Positions 56,891 to 63,831 of a DNA stretch of 64,000 nucleotides are shown piece after piece. Within the stretch, counting starts at the first letter, position 1. Every line of letters starts with the position of its first letter. Made by a program: the position numbers and the translations under genes. The notes beneath the pieces are model-generated. The model was not told the origin of the DNA. It saw only the letters and a list, made by a program, of their open reading frames with translations, and did not search any database. Source of the stretch: Micromonospora sp. M71_S20 (GTDB taxonomy: Bacteria; Actinomycetota; Actinomycetes; Mycobacteriales; Micromonosporaceae); the NCBI RefSeq assembly GCF_003664255.1, contig NZ_RCCV01000001.1, positions 4,464,001-4,528,000 on the forward strand, in the 5' to 3' direction.

Positions 56891-58090
56891 TCATCCCTTC
56901 ACGCAGACCACCTGCTTGAGGTGCGCCACCACCTCGACCAGGTCCTCCTGCTGCGCCATCACCTGGGTGATGTCCTTGTACGCTCCCGGGATCTCGTCGA
57001 CCACCCCGGCGTCCTTGCGGCACTCCACGCCGGCGGTCTGCGCGGCCAGGTCGGCGGTGCTGTACGTCCGCTTCGCCTGCGCCCGGGACATCCGCCGTCC
57101 CGCCCCGTGCGAGGCGGAGCAGTACGCGTCCGGGTTCCCCCTGCCCCGCACGACGTACGAGCCGGTGCCCATCGATCCCGGGATGATGCCCAGGTCCCCC
57201 CGACCGGCCCGGATCGCCCCCTTGCGGGTGACCAGCACGTCGACGCCGTCGTAGCTCTCCTCCGCCACGTAGTTGTGGTGGCAGCTGATCGGCTCGTCGT
57301 AGCCGACGTGCGGGAACTGCTCCCGGACCACCCCGCAGAGCAGGGCGAGCATGACCGCCCGGTTGCGCCGCGCGTACTCCTGCGCCCACCACAGGTCCCG
57401 GCGGTAGGCGTCCATCTCCGGCGTGCCGGCGAGGAACACCGCGAGGTCGCGGTCGGGCAGGTCGGTGTTGTGCGGCAGCCGCCGGGCGACCGCGATGTGC
57501 CGCTCCGCCAGCTCCTTGCCGATGTTGCGGGAGCCGGAGTGCAGCATCAGCCACACCCGTCCCTCGTCGGCGCCGCCCTGCTCCAGGCAGACCTCGATGA
57601 AGTGGTTGCCGCCGCCGAGCGTGCCCATCTGCCGCTGGGCCCGCGTCTCCAACTGCGCCACCCGCCGGTCGAGGTCGGCGAACCGGCGCCAGAAGTCGTC
57701 CCAGCCGGCCTGCTCCAGGCCACGGACCCGGCGCGGGTCGACCGGCTTCTCCCGCTGGTTGAACCCGACCGGGATCGTGGCCTCGATCGCCGAGCGCAGC
57801 CCCGCCAGGTCGTCCGGGAGATCGGCGGCGGTCAGCGAGGTGCGCACCGCGGACATGCCGCAGCCGATGTCGACGCCGACCGCCGCCGGCGAGACGGCCT
57901 GCCGCATCGCGATGACCGAGCCGACCGTGGCGCCCTTGCCGAAGTGCACGTCGGGCATGACCGCGACGCCCTGCACCCACGGGAGCGCGCCGATGTTGCG
58001 CAGTTGCTGGGCGGCCTGCGGCTCGATGCCGTACGGGTCGGTCCAGACCCGGACCGGCGCGCGGGTGCCCGCGAGCGGGGTGTAGCTCAT
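56891..58090 (-). CDS. rtcB: RtcB family RNA ligase
   Basis: A 399-aa RtcB. Metal/guanylate-site motifs are intact: MPDVHFGKGATVGSV, the Cys-containing VGVDIGCGMSAVRT, GGGNHFIEVC, LHSGSRNIGKELAE, the CHHNYV histidines, KGAIRAG and the nucleophile His in CSASHGAGRRMSR. RtcB joins 2',3'-cyclic-phosphate RNA ends to 5'-OH ends with GTP and Mn2+, repairing or splicing tRNA. GAGGAG precedes ATG 58090. No archease gene is nearby. Immediately upstream on the same strand are a tRNA-like RNA, hairpins and a tRNA gene, probably one transcript. Confidence 0.93.
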   Translation of the reverse strand: MSYTPLAGTRAPVRVWTDPYGIEPQAAQQLRNIGALPWVQGVAVMPDVHFGKGATVGSVIAMRQAVSPAAVGVDIGCGMSAVRTSLTAADLPDDLAGLRSAIEATIPVGFNQREKPVDPRRVRGLEQAGWDDFWRRFADLDRRVAQLETRAQRQMGTLGGGNHFIEVCLEQGGADEGRVWLMLHSGSRNIGKELAERHIAVARRLPHNTDLPDRDLAVFLAGTPEMDAYRRDLWWAQEYARRNRAVMLALLCGVVREQFPHVGYDEPISCHHNYVAEESYDGVDVLVTRKGAIRAGRGDLGIIPGSMGTGSYVVRGRGNPDAYCSASHGAGRRMSRAQAKRTYSTADLAAQTAGVECRKDAGVVDEIPGAYKDITQVMAQQEDLVEVVAHLKQVVCVKG

Positions 58091-58148
58091 CGTCGTCTCC
58101 TCGTGTCGTCGGCTGGTCGCCGCCGTGGGGCGGGACCTGAAGGCATCG

Positions 58149-58216
58149 ACGACCGCCCGGGAATCGAACCCGGAGGGAGTGGCCTGCACGGCCTCTCCGC
58201 GCCCAGCGCGCGGCCG
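58149..58216 (-). ncRNA. tRNA-like RNA with reduced D-arm upstream of rtcB
   Basis: Read on the minus strand from 58216: acceptor CGGCCGC pairs over 7 bp with GCGGTCG (58156-58150, one G-U). A short D-like hairpin GCGC-TGG-GCGC follows, then an anticodon-like arm GAGGC-CGTGCAG-GCCAC (one A-A mismatch; anticodon position TGC but G instead of U33), a 5-nt variable loop and a perfect T-arm CCGGG-TTCGATT-CCCGG. Total 68 nt; no encoded CCA. The missing D-arm nucleotides and G33 argue against normal decoding. It ends 59 nt before the rtcB start. Confidence 0.65.
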
Positions 58217-58249
58217 GCCCGCCGGGCGGGGCCCGACGGGTGCAGCGGT

Positions 58250-58294
58250 GGGCCGGTTCGGCACCGGGTGAGCCTCCCGGTGCTCCGACGGCCC
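58250..58294 (-). ncRNA. Structured RNA element between the two tRNA-like genes
   Basis: An outer stem GGGCCG/CGGCCC (58250-58255, 58289-58294), a symmetric 5x5 internal loop and a perfect 8-bp inner stem GCACCGGG/CCCGGTGC (58261-58268, 58276-58283) with a 7-nt loop. The strand is assigned from the flanking RNAs; the fold itself is symmetric and could form on either. Confidence 0.5.
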
Positions 58295-58298
58295 GTGT

Positions 58299-58325
58299 CA
58301 GGGCAGGGCCGAACGCCCTGCCCTG
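58299..58325 (-). terminator. Perfect 11-bp hairpin just downstream of the tRNA
   Basis: CAGGGCAGGGC (58299-58309) / GCCCTGCCCTG (58315-58325), 5-nt loop, 3 nt beyond the tRNA 3' end on the minus strand. It could be a terminator for the tRNA or a processing/protection structure in a longer rtcB transcript. Confidence 0.6.
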
Positions 58326-58328
58326 CCG

Positions 58329-58401
58329 TCCGGGACCGGGGAATCGAACCCCGTGTCTCTCGCGCCCAAGGCGAGCGGGTCAGCCAGCTCCCTCGTCCCG
58401 G
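58329..58401 (-). tRNA. tRNA-Pro (anticodon TGG), supernumerary type
   Basis: A complete 73-nt cloverleaf from 58401: acceptor CCGGGAC/GTCCCGG (7 bp), GA, D-arm GGG-AGCTGGCTGA-CCC, G26, anticodon stem CTCGC/GCGAG with loop CTTGGGC (U33, anticodon TGG), 5-nt variable loop AGACA, T-arm CGGGG-TTCGATT-CCCCG, discriminator A. No encoded CCA. The three-pair D-stem and overall sequence look unlike what I recall of the housekeeping actinobacterial tRNA-Pro. Its position upstream of rtcB suggests a specialised role. On sequence alone it could also decode CCA codons. Confidence 0.85.
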
Positions 58402-58525
58402 TGACGGTCGTGCTCCCGGTCGGCCCGTGGCGGGCGACCGGGTCGTTGCTTCCACTGTGGAGTTGGGAACGGGTGGCGTCGCCGGGTGTGGCCGGCACGG
58501 AGGTGGACGGCGGTCGGGGTGGACG

Positions 58526-58559
58526 AAAAAGCCGCCCGGCCCCGGTGGGGTGGGCGGCT
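58526..58559 (-). terminator. Intrinsic terminator of the small basic ORF
   Basis: Minus strand: AGCCGCCC (58559-58552) pairs with GGGCGGCT (58537-58530), then TTTT. It lies 18 nt after the stop codon of the 43-codon ORF, separating it from the tRNA-rtcB unit. Confidence 0.8.
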
Positions 58560-58576
58560 GCGCGTACGCGCGGGCG

Positions 58577-58708
58577 CTAGACGCGCCGCCACCCCCGTTG
58601 CCGCCCCTGTCCGGGACGGCGCCGCCCGCAGGCTGGTGTGCCCGTGGGCAGCGGGGCACCACCGCGCGGCGTCGGCCACACGGCGTCGGTGCGGGTGCGC
58701 TGCGACAC
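58577..58708 (-). CDS. Small basic 43-aa protein, function unknown
   Basis: GTG 58708 to TAG 58577 encodes 43 residues beginning MSQRTRTDAVWPTPRGGAP and ending GRQRGWRRV: rich in Arg (11), Gly and Pro, three Trp, one Cys, no acidic residues after Asp 8. Support is unusually good for such a short ORF: AGGGGAG 6 nt before the GTG, a well-spaced promoter (58779-58750) and an intrinsic terminator just after the stop. The basic, Trp-containing composition would suit RNA binding, which is speculation. No family recognised. Confidence 0.65.
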   Translation of the reverse strand: MSQRTRTDAVWPTPRGGAPLPTGTPACGRRRPGQGRQRGWRRV

Positions 58709-58749
58709 GGCGTACTCCCCTGGGTCGTTCGGTTGACCTTGCGCCGATG

Positions 58750-58779
58750 ACGGTAGGTGGGCCGGGACGGTGGCCGCAA
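58750..58779 (-). promoter_or_regulatory. Promoter of the small basic ORF
   Basis: Minus strand: -35 TTGCGG (58779-58774), 18-nt spacer, -10 TACCGT (58755-58750); start of transcription expected near 58743, about 35 nt before the GTG. Confidence 0.55.
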
Positions 58780-58844
58780 TGGATATTCGCGTTCCGTTCG
58801 GCCGGCACCGGCGCGGGCGGGATCGACGCCTTCATCACAACGGC

Positions 58845-58880
58845 TTCCCTATCCTTCCCCTCCGGGGCTAGATTAGGGAA
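58845..58880 (+). promoter_or_regulatory. Promoter and operator of the HTH-DUF4180 genes
   Basis: TTCCCTA (58845-58851) and TAGGGAA (58874-58880) are a perfect inverted repeat separated by 22 nt. The -10 TAGATT (58869-58874) is 8 nt before ATG 58883, indicating a leaderless mRNA. The left arm overlaps the -35 region and the right arm the start site, as expected for autoregulation. Confidence 0.6.
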
Positions 58881-58882
58881 CG

Positions 58883-59341
58883 ATGAGTGAGGAAATGTAC
58901 TCGGTCGAGCAGGTGGCCGAGCGGCTGGGCCTGCACGTGCGCACCGTGCGGGGCTACATCCGCGCCGGTCGGCTCAGGGCGGTGCGGATCGGCAAGCAGT
59001 ACCGGATCGCCCGCGCCGACCTCGACGCGCTGACCGGTCGGCCGGCACCCGCCCGTCCCGCCGGCGGTGCGGCGGTGGAGGTGTCGAGCATCGTGCAGAT
59101 CGACGGCGTCGACCGGGCCGCGGCCGACCGGCTGGCCACGCTCGTCCTGGCCGCGGCGAACAGCACCCACCACCACCCCGCGCACCCGCTGCGCATCCAG
59201 ACCGTCCACGACGAGGAGCGCAACCGCATGAAGATCGTGATCCTGGGCGGCGCCTCGGCCACCGCCGACGTGCTGCACCTGGTCGATGCCGTGCTCGACG
59301 GCGACAACGGCCTGCTCACCGGGGAGGCCGGCGATGCCTGA
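58883..59341 (+). CDS. Excisionase/MerR-type helix-turn-helix protein
   Basis: A 152-aa protein with an N-terminal winged HTH (SVEQVAERLGLHVRTVRGYI, then IGKQYRIARADLDALTG; about 5-55). The C-terminal domain (about 65-150) has a VSSIVQIDGVDRAAADRLATL segment and a His-rich turn (NSTHHHPAHP). The second domain belongs with HTH proteins found next to DUF4180 genes; its ligand is unknown. Its stop overlaps the DUF4180 start. Probably leaderless and autoregulated. Confidence 0.82.
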   Translation: MSEEMYSVEQVAERLGLHVRTVRGYIRAGRLRAVRIGKQYRIARADLDALTGRPAPARPAGGAAVEVSSIVQIDGVDRAAADRLATLVLAAANSTHHHPAHPLRIQTVHDEERNRMKIVILGGASATADVLHLVDAVLDGDNGLLTGEAGDA

Positions 59342-59750
59342 CGTCATCCAGGAGCGAGCCGGGGTGCCGGTGCTGGTGTGCGACCCGGACGGGCCGCCGG
59401 TGACCACCGAGCAGGACGCGCTGGACCTGATCGGCTCGGCCTTCCTCGGCGCCCAGGTGGTGGCCGTGCCGGTGAGCCGGCTCGACGCCTCCTTCTTCGC
59501 CCTCGGCACCCGCTTCGCCGGCGAGATCATGCAGAAGTTCGTCAACTACCGGCTGCGCCTGGTCGTCGTCGGCGACATCGGTGAGCACCTCGCGGCCAGT
59601 TCGGCCCTGCGCGCCCTCGTCCACGAGTCGAACCGCTCCGGCCACGTGTGGTTCGTTGCCGACCTCGACGCCCTCGACGCCCGCCTGGCGCCGGCGGCGC
59701 GACCCGGTGGGGGCACGCCCGCGCCGGACGGGGCGCCGACGCGCGGCTGA
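59334..59750 (+). CDS. DUF4180 family protein
   Basis: A 138-aa DUF4180 protein, with the family core QDALDLIGSAFLGAQVVAVP, LDASFFALGTRFAGEIMQKF and YRLRLVVVGDIG. DUF4180 proteins have no assigned activity. ATG 59334 overlaps the end of the HTH gene by 8 nt, with GGGGAGG 6 nt upstream: the two are an obligate pair in translation, suggesting the HTH protein senses or is modulated by DUF4180. Confidence 0.85.
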   Translation: MPDVIQERAGVPVLVCDPDGPPVTTEQDALDLIGSAFLGAQVVAVPVSRLDASFFALGTRFAGEIMQKFVNYRLRLVVVGDIGEHLAASSALRALVHESNRSGHVWFVADLDALDARLAPAARPGGGTPAPDGAPTRG

Positions 59751-59794
59751 CCGCACCGGGGGTTGCCGGCGCGCGGGGCGGGTAACCGGCGCGG

Positions 59795-60985
59795 ATGAGG
59801 CCGGAGGCCGAGCCGGTGGACGTCGACGAGCCGCTGGCCGTCGACGTACCGCCCGCGCCGCACGACGCCAGCGGCGAGCGCGTGCCGACCCGCGACCTGG
59901 CCGGGCTGGCGCCGGCGGCGCGGCCGGCGCGGAGATGGACGCCGCGCCGGGTGGTCGCCACGCCGGCCGCGCTGGAGCACCCGCACGGCCGACGGATCGC
60001 CCGGCGGGTCGAGGCCTTGGGCATCGAGGTCGAGCGGCTGCGCGCCAACCGGCTCACCGGCGTCCGCGGCGCCACCGAGCGGGAGACGTACGCGCGGGCG
60101 AAGGCGACCATGGCGATCGTGGTCAGCCCGCCGTCGCGCCGGAAGCTGCAACCCATCGCGCCCAGCGCGGACTGGCGCTTCGACCTGGCGGAGGGCTGCC
60201 CGGCCCACTGCCAGTACTGCTACCTGGCCGGCTCGCTGTCGGGGCCACCGGTGACGCGGGTGTACGCCGACCTGGACGAGATCCTCGCCGGCCTGGCCGA
60301 CTACGCCGGGCGGGGCACGGTCACCAGCCGCAACGCCGGACGGGCCGCCGAGGGCACCACCTTCGAGGCGTCCTGCTACACGGACCCGCTGGCCCTGGAG
60401 CACCTCACCGGCAGCTGGCGGCGGGCGGTGGAGCACTTCGCCGGCTGGGACGCCCCGGTGCAGCTGCGCTGGACCACCAAGTACGCCGACGTCGACACGT
60501 TCGTGGGGCTGCCGCACGCCGGCCGCACCCGCGTGCGGTTCAGCGTCAACTGCCGCCCGGTCAGCGAGCGGATGGAGGGCGGCACGGCCACGGTCGCGCA
60601 CCGGCTGGCGGCGCTGCGCCGGCTCGCCCTCGACGACTACCCCGTGGGATTGACGGTCGCACCGATCATGCCGCTGCCCGGCTGGCGGGAGCACTACGGC
60701 GAGCTGCTCGACGCGGTCGCGGACGCCGTCGCCGGGGTGCCCGGGCTCGACCTGACCGCCGAGCTGATCACCCACCGGTTCACCCCGGGCAGCAAGGAGG
60801 TGCTGCTCGGCTGGTACCCGCGCACGAGGCTGGAGATGGACGAGTCCGTCCGCAGCCGCAAGTACGGCAGGTTCGGCGCGGTGAAGTACGTCTACCCGCG
60901 CGACACCATGGCCGAGCTGCGCACCTGGTTCGAGCGCGAGCTGGCCGCCCGGCTGCCGGCCTGCCGGGTCCTGTACTGGACCTGA
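59795..60985 (+). CDS. Radical SAM protein of the spore-photoproduct-lyase-like (Rv2578c) family
   Basis: A 396-aa radical SAM enzyme. The 4Fe-4S cluster motif is CPAHCQYC (CxxxCxxC, about 138-145) as in spore photoproduct lyase rather than the common CxxxCxxC spacing of other subgroups with Met. Downstream are [12 protein letters not shown] and the C-terminal [13 protein letters not shown]. An N-terminal extension of about 90 residues (acidic, then [15 protein letters not shown]) is typical of Rv2578c. The substrate is unknown; DNA lesion repair is an extrapolation. Co-directional with the HTH-DUF4180 pair (44-nt gap). Confidence 0.83.
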   Translation: MRPEAEPVDVDEPLAVDVPPAPHDASGERVPTRDLAGLAPAARPARRWTPRRVVATPAALEHPHGRRIARRVEALGIEVERLRANRLTGVRGATERETYARAKATMAIVVSPPSRRKLQPIAPSADWRFDLAEGCPAHCQYCYLAGSLSGPPVTRVYADLDEILAGLADYAGRGTVTSRNAGRAAEGTTFEASCYTDPLALEHLTGSWRRAVEHFAGWDAPVQLRWTTKYADVDTFVGLPHAGRTRVRFSVNCRPVSERMEGGTATVAHRLAALRRLALDDYPVGLTVAPIMPLPGWREHYGELLDAVADAVAGVPGLDLTAELITHRFTPGSKEVLLGWYPRTRLEMDESVRSRKYGRFGAVKYVYPRDTMAELRTWFERELAARLPACRVLYWT

Positions 60986-61007
60986 CGATCCGCTACGGTC
61001 GACGACC

Positions 61008-61790
61008 GTGGCCCTGACGCGTGTCGACTTCTACTCCGAGGTGCTCGGTCTCAGCACCTCGATGACGGTGATCCTGCCCCAGCAGACCACCACGCAGATC
61101 GGCATGTCCGGCAGCGCCGGGCAGGGCGAACCGCCCGTGCTCTACCTGCTGCACGGGCTGTCCGACGACGACACGATCTGGCTGCGCCGCACCTCGATCG
61201 AGCGGTACGTGGCGCCGCTCGGCCTGGCCGTGGTGATGCCCCAGGTCGGGCGCAGCTTCTACACCGACGAGGAGCACGGCAACCGGTACTGGACCTTCCT
61301 CACCGACGAGCTGCCCCGGCTGTGCCATGGGTTCTTCCGGCTCTCGGCGCGTCGGGAGGACACCTTCGTCGCCGGGCTCTCGATGGGCGGCTACGGGGCG
61401 CTGAAGTGGGCGCTGCGTGACCCGGGCCGGTTCGCCGCGGCGGTGAGCCTGTCCGGGGCGCTCGACGTCGCCAACCGCCGCCACCATCCGACCGCGCCCC
61501 TCGACACCGCCGTCTGGCACACCGTCTTCGGCGAGCGCACGGTGACCGGCACCGACGACGACACCGTCGCCCTGCTCGACGCGGCGGCGGGCGCCGACCT
61601 GCCCGCGCTCTACGTCGCCTGCGGCACCGAGGACTTCCTGTACGAGGACAATTTCACCTTCGTCACGGCGGCCCGCGAGCGCGGCGTCCCGCTCACCGTG
61701 GACTTCTCCCCCGGCGCGCACGACTGGGCGTACTGGGACGCGAAGATCCAGGACGTGCTGGCCTGGCTGCCGCTGCGCACCGGCGGCTGA
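61008..61790 (+). CDS. Alpha/beta-hydrolase esterase (EstA/FrmB-like)
   Basis: A 260-aa esterase-D family hydrolase without a signal peptide. Oxyanion region [16 protein letters not shown], nucleophile elbow GLSMGGYG (Ser near 126), Asp in [10 protein letters not shown] and His in PGAHDWAYW complete the triad. Homologues include S-formylglutathione hydrolase-like and tributyrin esterases. GTG 61008 is 8 nt after a -10 hexamer TACGGT (60994-60999), suggesting a leaderless transcript inside the downstream end of the radical SAM gene. Confidence 0.86.
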   Translation: MALTRVDFYSEVLGLSTSMTVILPQQTTTQIGMSGSAGQGEPPVLYLLHGLSDDDTIWLRRTSIERYVAPLGLAVVMPQVGRSFYTDEEHGNRYWTFLTDELPRLCHGFFRLSARREDTFVAGLSMGGYGALKWALRDPGRFAAAVSLSGALDVANRRHHPTAPLDTAVWHTVFGERTVTGTDDDTVALLDAAAGADLPALYVACGTEDFLYEDNFTFVTAARERGVPLTVDFSPGAHDWAYWDAKIQDVLAWLPLRTGG

Positions 61791-61876
61791 CCCGACCGGC
61801 CCCCGGTGCCGGCTGAGCGGCGCCGGTGCCGGTGACCGGGCGGCCCGGCGCGGGTGGCGCCGCTGGCGTCGTACGC

Positions 61877-62420
61877 CCCTGGAAGTCGCCGGAGTCCGAC
61901 CGGACCGGCGGCACGTCCTCGCCGTCGACGGTCCGGCGGAACCAGGCCCGCTCCGCCTCCGCCATCTGCCGGGCCGGGCCGAGCAGCGACAGCGCGGACG
62001 GGGGCACCGACTGTCGGCGCGGGTCCTCGTCGGACCGCCCGTCGCACCTCATCGCGAGGGACGCGGGGAGGGTGTCGGCTTCGGGGAAGCGGCGGGCGGC
62101 AGCCGGAGGAACGGGGTGCGAGGTCTGGTGAGGCCAGGGCCCGGAGCGCGGGGGTGGCCCTGTCCGCGCTGTCGAGCTGCCCCGTTGATGAGACCAATCG
62201 TCACCGCCGTGTGCCGCCGCGCCATCGGGGAGTCCGGGACGGCCGCCCTGCCCCGTCCATGGGGGCAGCTCGACAGCGCGAGCGCGGCGACTGCGCCCAC
62301 AGGCGCGGCGCCGGGCGAGACGGTTCGGGCGGCGCCGGGGGTCGCCCGGTGGTGGTCGAGGGCGCGCAGCATCTCGCGCTCGTCCCCGGTGACGGGCGGC
62401 CCGATCCGATCGGTGGCCAC
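61877..62420 (-). pseudogene. DUF664/DinB-family pseudogene split by an insertion
   Basis: Two fragments of one gene are readable on the minus strand. From GTG 62420 (after GGGGGGAG) comes MATDRIGPPVTGDEREML, ending HHRAT near 62342. The matching continuation LAMRCDGRSDEDPRRQSVPP, then LSLLGPARQMAEAERAWFRR, starts near 62058 and runs to DSGDFQG near 61877. The two parts match the start and middle of the DinB_2/DUF664 family. About 283 bp of unrelated, GC-rich sequence with a 19-bp inverted repeat lie between them. The 3' third of the gene is missing too. Boundaries are approximate. Confidence 0.75.
62165..62280. repeat. 116-bp element with 19-bp perfect inverted repeats
   Basis: CGCGCTGTCGAGCTGCCCC (62165-62183) is the exact reverse complement of 62262-62280. 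The 78-nt interior has no open gene. It lies inside the insertion that splits the DUF664 pseudogene, but not at its ends. Target duplications were not found. Confidence 0.8.
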
Positions 62421-62682
62421 GGCTCCCCCCCTCGCCTGACGGCACGTGCGACGGTCGCCCGGCTGCGCGGCGGAGCCCCGCTGCGGGTGATCATGCCGGG
62501 CGCCGGCGGGCCGTGGCGCGCGGCCTTCCCGCCGCCCCGACCCGCAGGACCCGGAGGATCCCCACGGCCAGCAGGAACTGTCCGATTTGTTCCGTGATGC
62601 TCCCCTGAGGCGAGTCGCGATCCATAAGAATGACGAAATTCGTCGCTCAGGAACCAATATTTGACGAGTTCGCCAGGATCTA

Positions 62683-62711
62683 TGGACAGGAACCGGCGGC
62701 ACTCGTAGGGT
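62683..62711 (+). promoter_or_regulatory. Promoter of the dipeptidase gene
   Basis: -35 TGGACA (62683-62688), 17-nt spacer, -10 TAGGGT (62706-62711), about 33 nt upstream of the GTG start, preceded by an AT-rich patch (62620-62680). Confidence 0.6.
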
Positions 62712-62743
62712 CTCACCCATCTTCCGATGATCCTGGAGATGAT

Positions 62744-63793
62744 GTGAACACTGCCGTCACGGAAATTCCCGCCAACCAGGCGACCGAGCTGCACGCCGCC
62801 GCCACCGTGGTGGACGGGAGCACGGTCATCGAACTCAGCGACGCCCACCTCGACCGGATCCGGCGAGGTGGCGTAACCGCCGTCAACCACACGGTCACCA
62901 GGCCGTACGCGGACACGGTCACCGCCCTGCGGGAGGTGAACCGGTGCCGCAGGTGGATCGACGAGCACTCCGACGACGTGCTGCTCGCGCTGACCGTCGC
63001 CGACATCGAGCGGGCCAAGGCCGAGGGCAAGGAAGCCGTCATCTTCGGTCCGCAGGACACCGAGATGATCGGTGTCGATCTCGACCTGCTCGGCACCTTC
63101 TACGATCTCGGCGTCCGCATCCTGCAGCTGACCTATCAGCGGCAGAACCTGCTCGGCGCCGGCTGCGGCGAGGAGACCGACTCGGGCCTGACCCACCGGG
63201 GCCGCCGCTTCGTCCAGGCGATGGACGAGCTGGGCATCCTGGTCGACGTCTCGCACTGCGGCGAGCGCACCGGCCTGGACGCCATGGAGGCCTCCGCCAA
63301 GCCGGTCGTCGTCACCCATTCCTTCTGCGACGCCATGTCGCCGCACATCCGGGCCAAGTCCGACGGCTACCTGCGCCGCCTCGGCGAGCAGGGCGGCGTC
63401 ATGGGTATCACCACCCTGTCCGGTTTCCTGTACTACCCGGAGGACCCGTCCCGGCGTCCGGATCTGGCCCGCTTCGTCGAGCACGTCAGCCGCGTGGTCG
63501 AGGTGGCCGGCATCGACCACGTCGCGATCGCCACCGACTACGACGAGACGTGGACCGAGCCGATGCGGGTCGCGCAGCTGAAGTCCATCGCGCGGTCGAA
63601 CTCCAAGGAGCACCAGAACCTCCTCGGTGACTTCGGTTGGACCGAGCGCCGGGCGATCGGGATGGACGACGCCGCGGACTTCCCCAACTTCACCCAGGCC
63701 CTGCTCAACGGCGGCTTCTCACCGGCGGACGTGACCAAGATCCTCGGCGGCAACTGGCTCCGGGTCTACGGACAGACGTGGAAGCCGGCCTGA
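62744..63793 (+). CDS. Membrane-dipeptidase-like (M19) metallopeptidase
   Basis: A 349-aa renal-dipeptidase-type TIM barrel without a signal peptide. Elements of the binuclear zinc site are visible: the bridging Glu in AVIFGPQDTEM is replaced by the Gln/Asp context, then ILVDVSHCGERTGLDAM and VVVTHSFCDAMSPH supply histidines, and ATDYDETW the final Asp. The usual N-terminal HxD motif reads LSDAHLDRIRRGGVTAVNHT. GTG 62744 is fixed by GGAG 6 nt upstream and a promoter just before; a longer frame would start before that promoter. Likely dipeptide hydrolysis, coupled to the transporter protein that follows. Confidence 0.82.
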   Translation: MNTAVTEIPANQATELHAAATVVDGSTVIELSDAHLDRIRRGGVTAVNHTVTRPYADTVTALREVNRCRRWIDEHSDDVLLALTVADIERAKAEGKEAVIFGPQDTEMIGVDLDLLGTFYDLGVRILQLTYQRQNLLGAGCGEETDSGLTHRGRRFVQAMDELGILVDVSHCGERTGLDAMEASAKPVVVTHSFCDAMSPHIRAKSDGYLRRLGEQGGVMGITTLSGFLYYPEDPSRRPDLARFVEHVSRVVEVAGIDHVAIATDYDETWTEPMRVAQLKSIARSNSKEHQNLLGDFGWTERRAIGMDDAADFPNFTQALLNGGFSPADVTKILGGNWLRVYGQTWKPA

Positions 63794-63831
63794 CCTGTAA
63801 GTGCTGATCGTGACACCAGCCAAGGAGACCA

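Noticed and set aside
58149..58216. Ordinary tRNA-Ala (TGC)
   Set aside because: The D-arm is too short, U33 is G and the anticodon stem has an A-A mismatch, so it does not qualify as a standard decoding tRNA.
55571..58750. Plus-strand open frame of more than 1,000 codons opposite the SRPBCC-CBM2 and rtcB genes
   Set aside because: Low-complexity Arg/Gly/Pro/His translation; it covers two well-supported minus-strand genes and the tRNA, so it is an artefact of base composition.
56891..60985. TROVE/Ro protein, archease or RtcR genes that would complete a known RNA repair operon
   Set aside because: All neighbouring genes were read and none shows these families; sigma-54 promoter elements were also not found upstream of the tRNA.
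62059..62341. Complete insertion sequence inside the DUF664 pseudogene
   Set aside because: Too short for a transposase, no terminal inverted repeats at the inferred ends and no target duplication; only an internal 19-bp inverted repeat.
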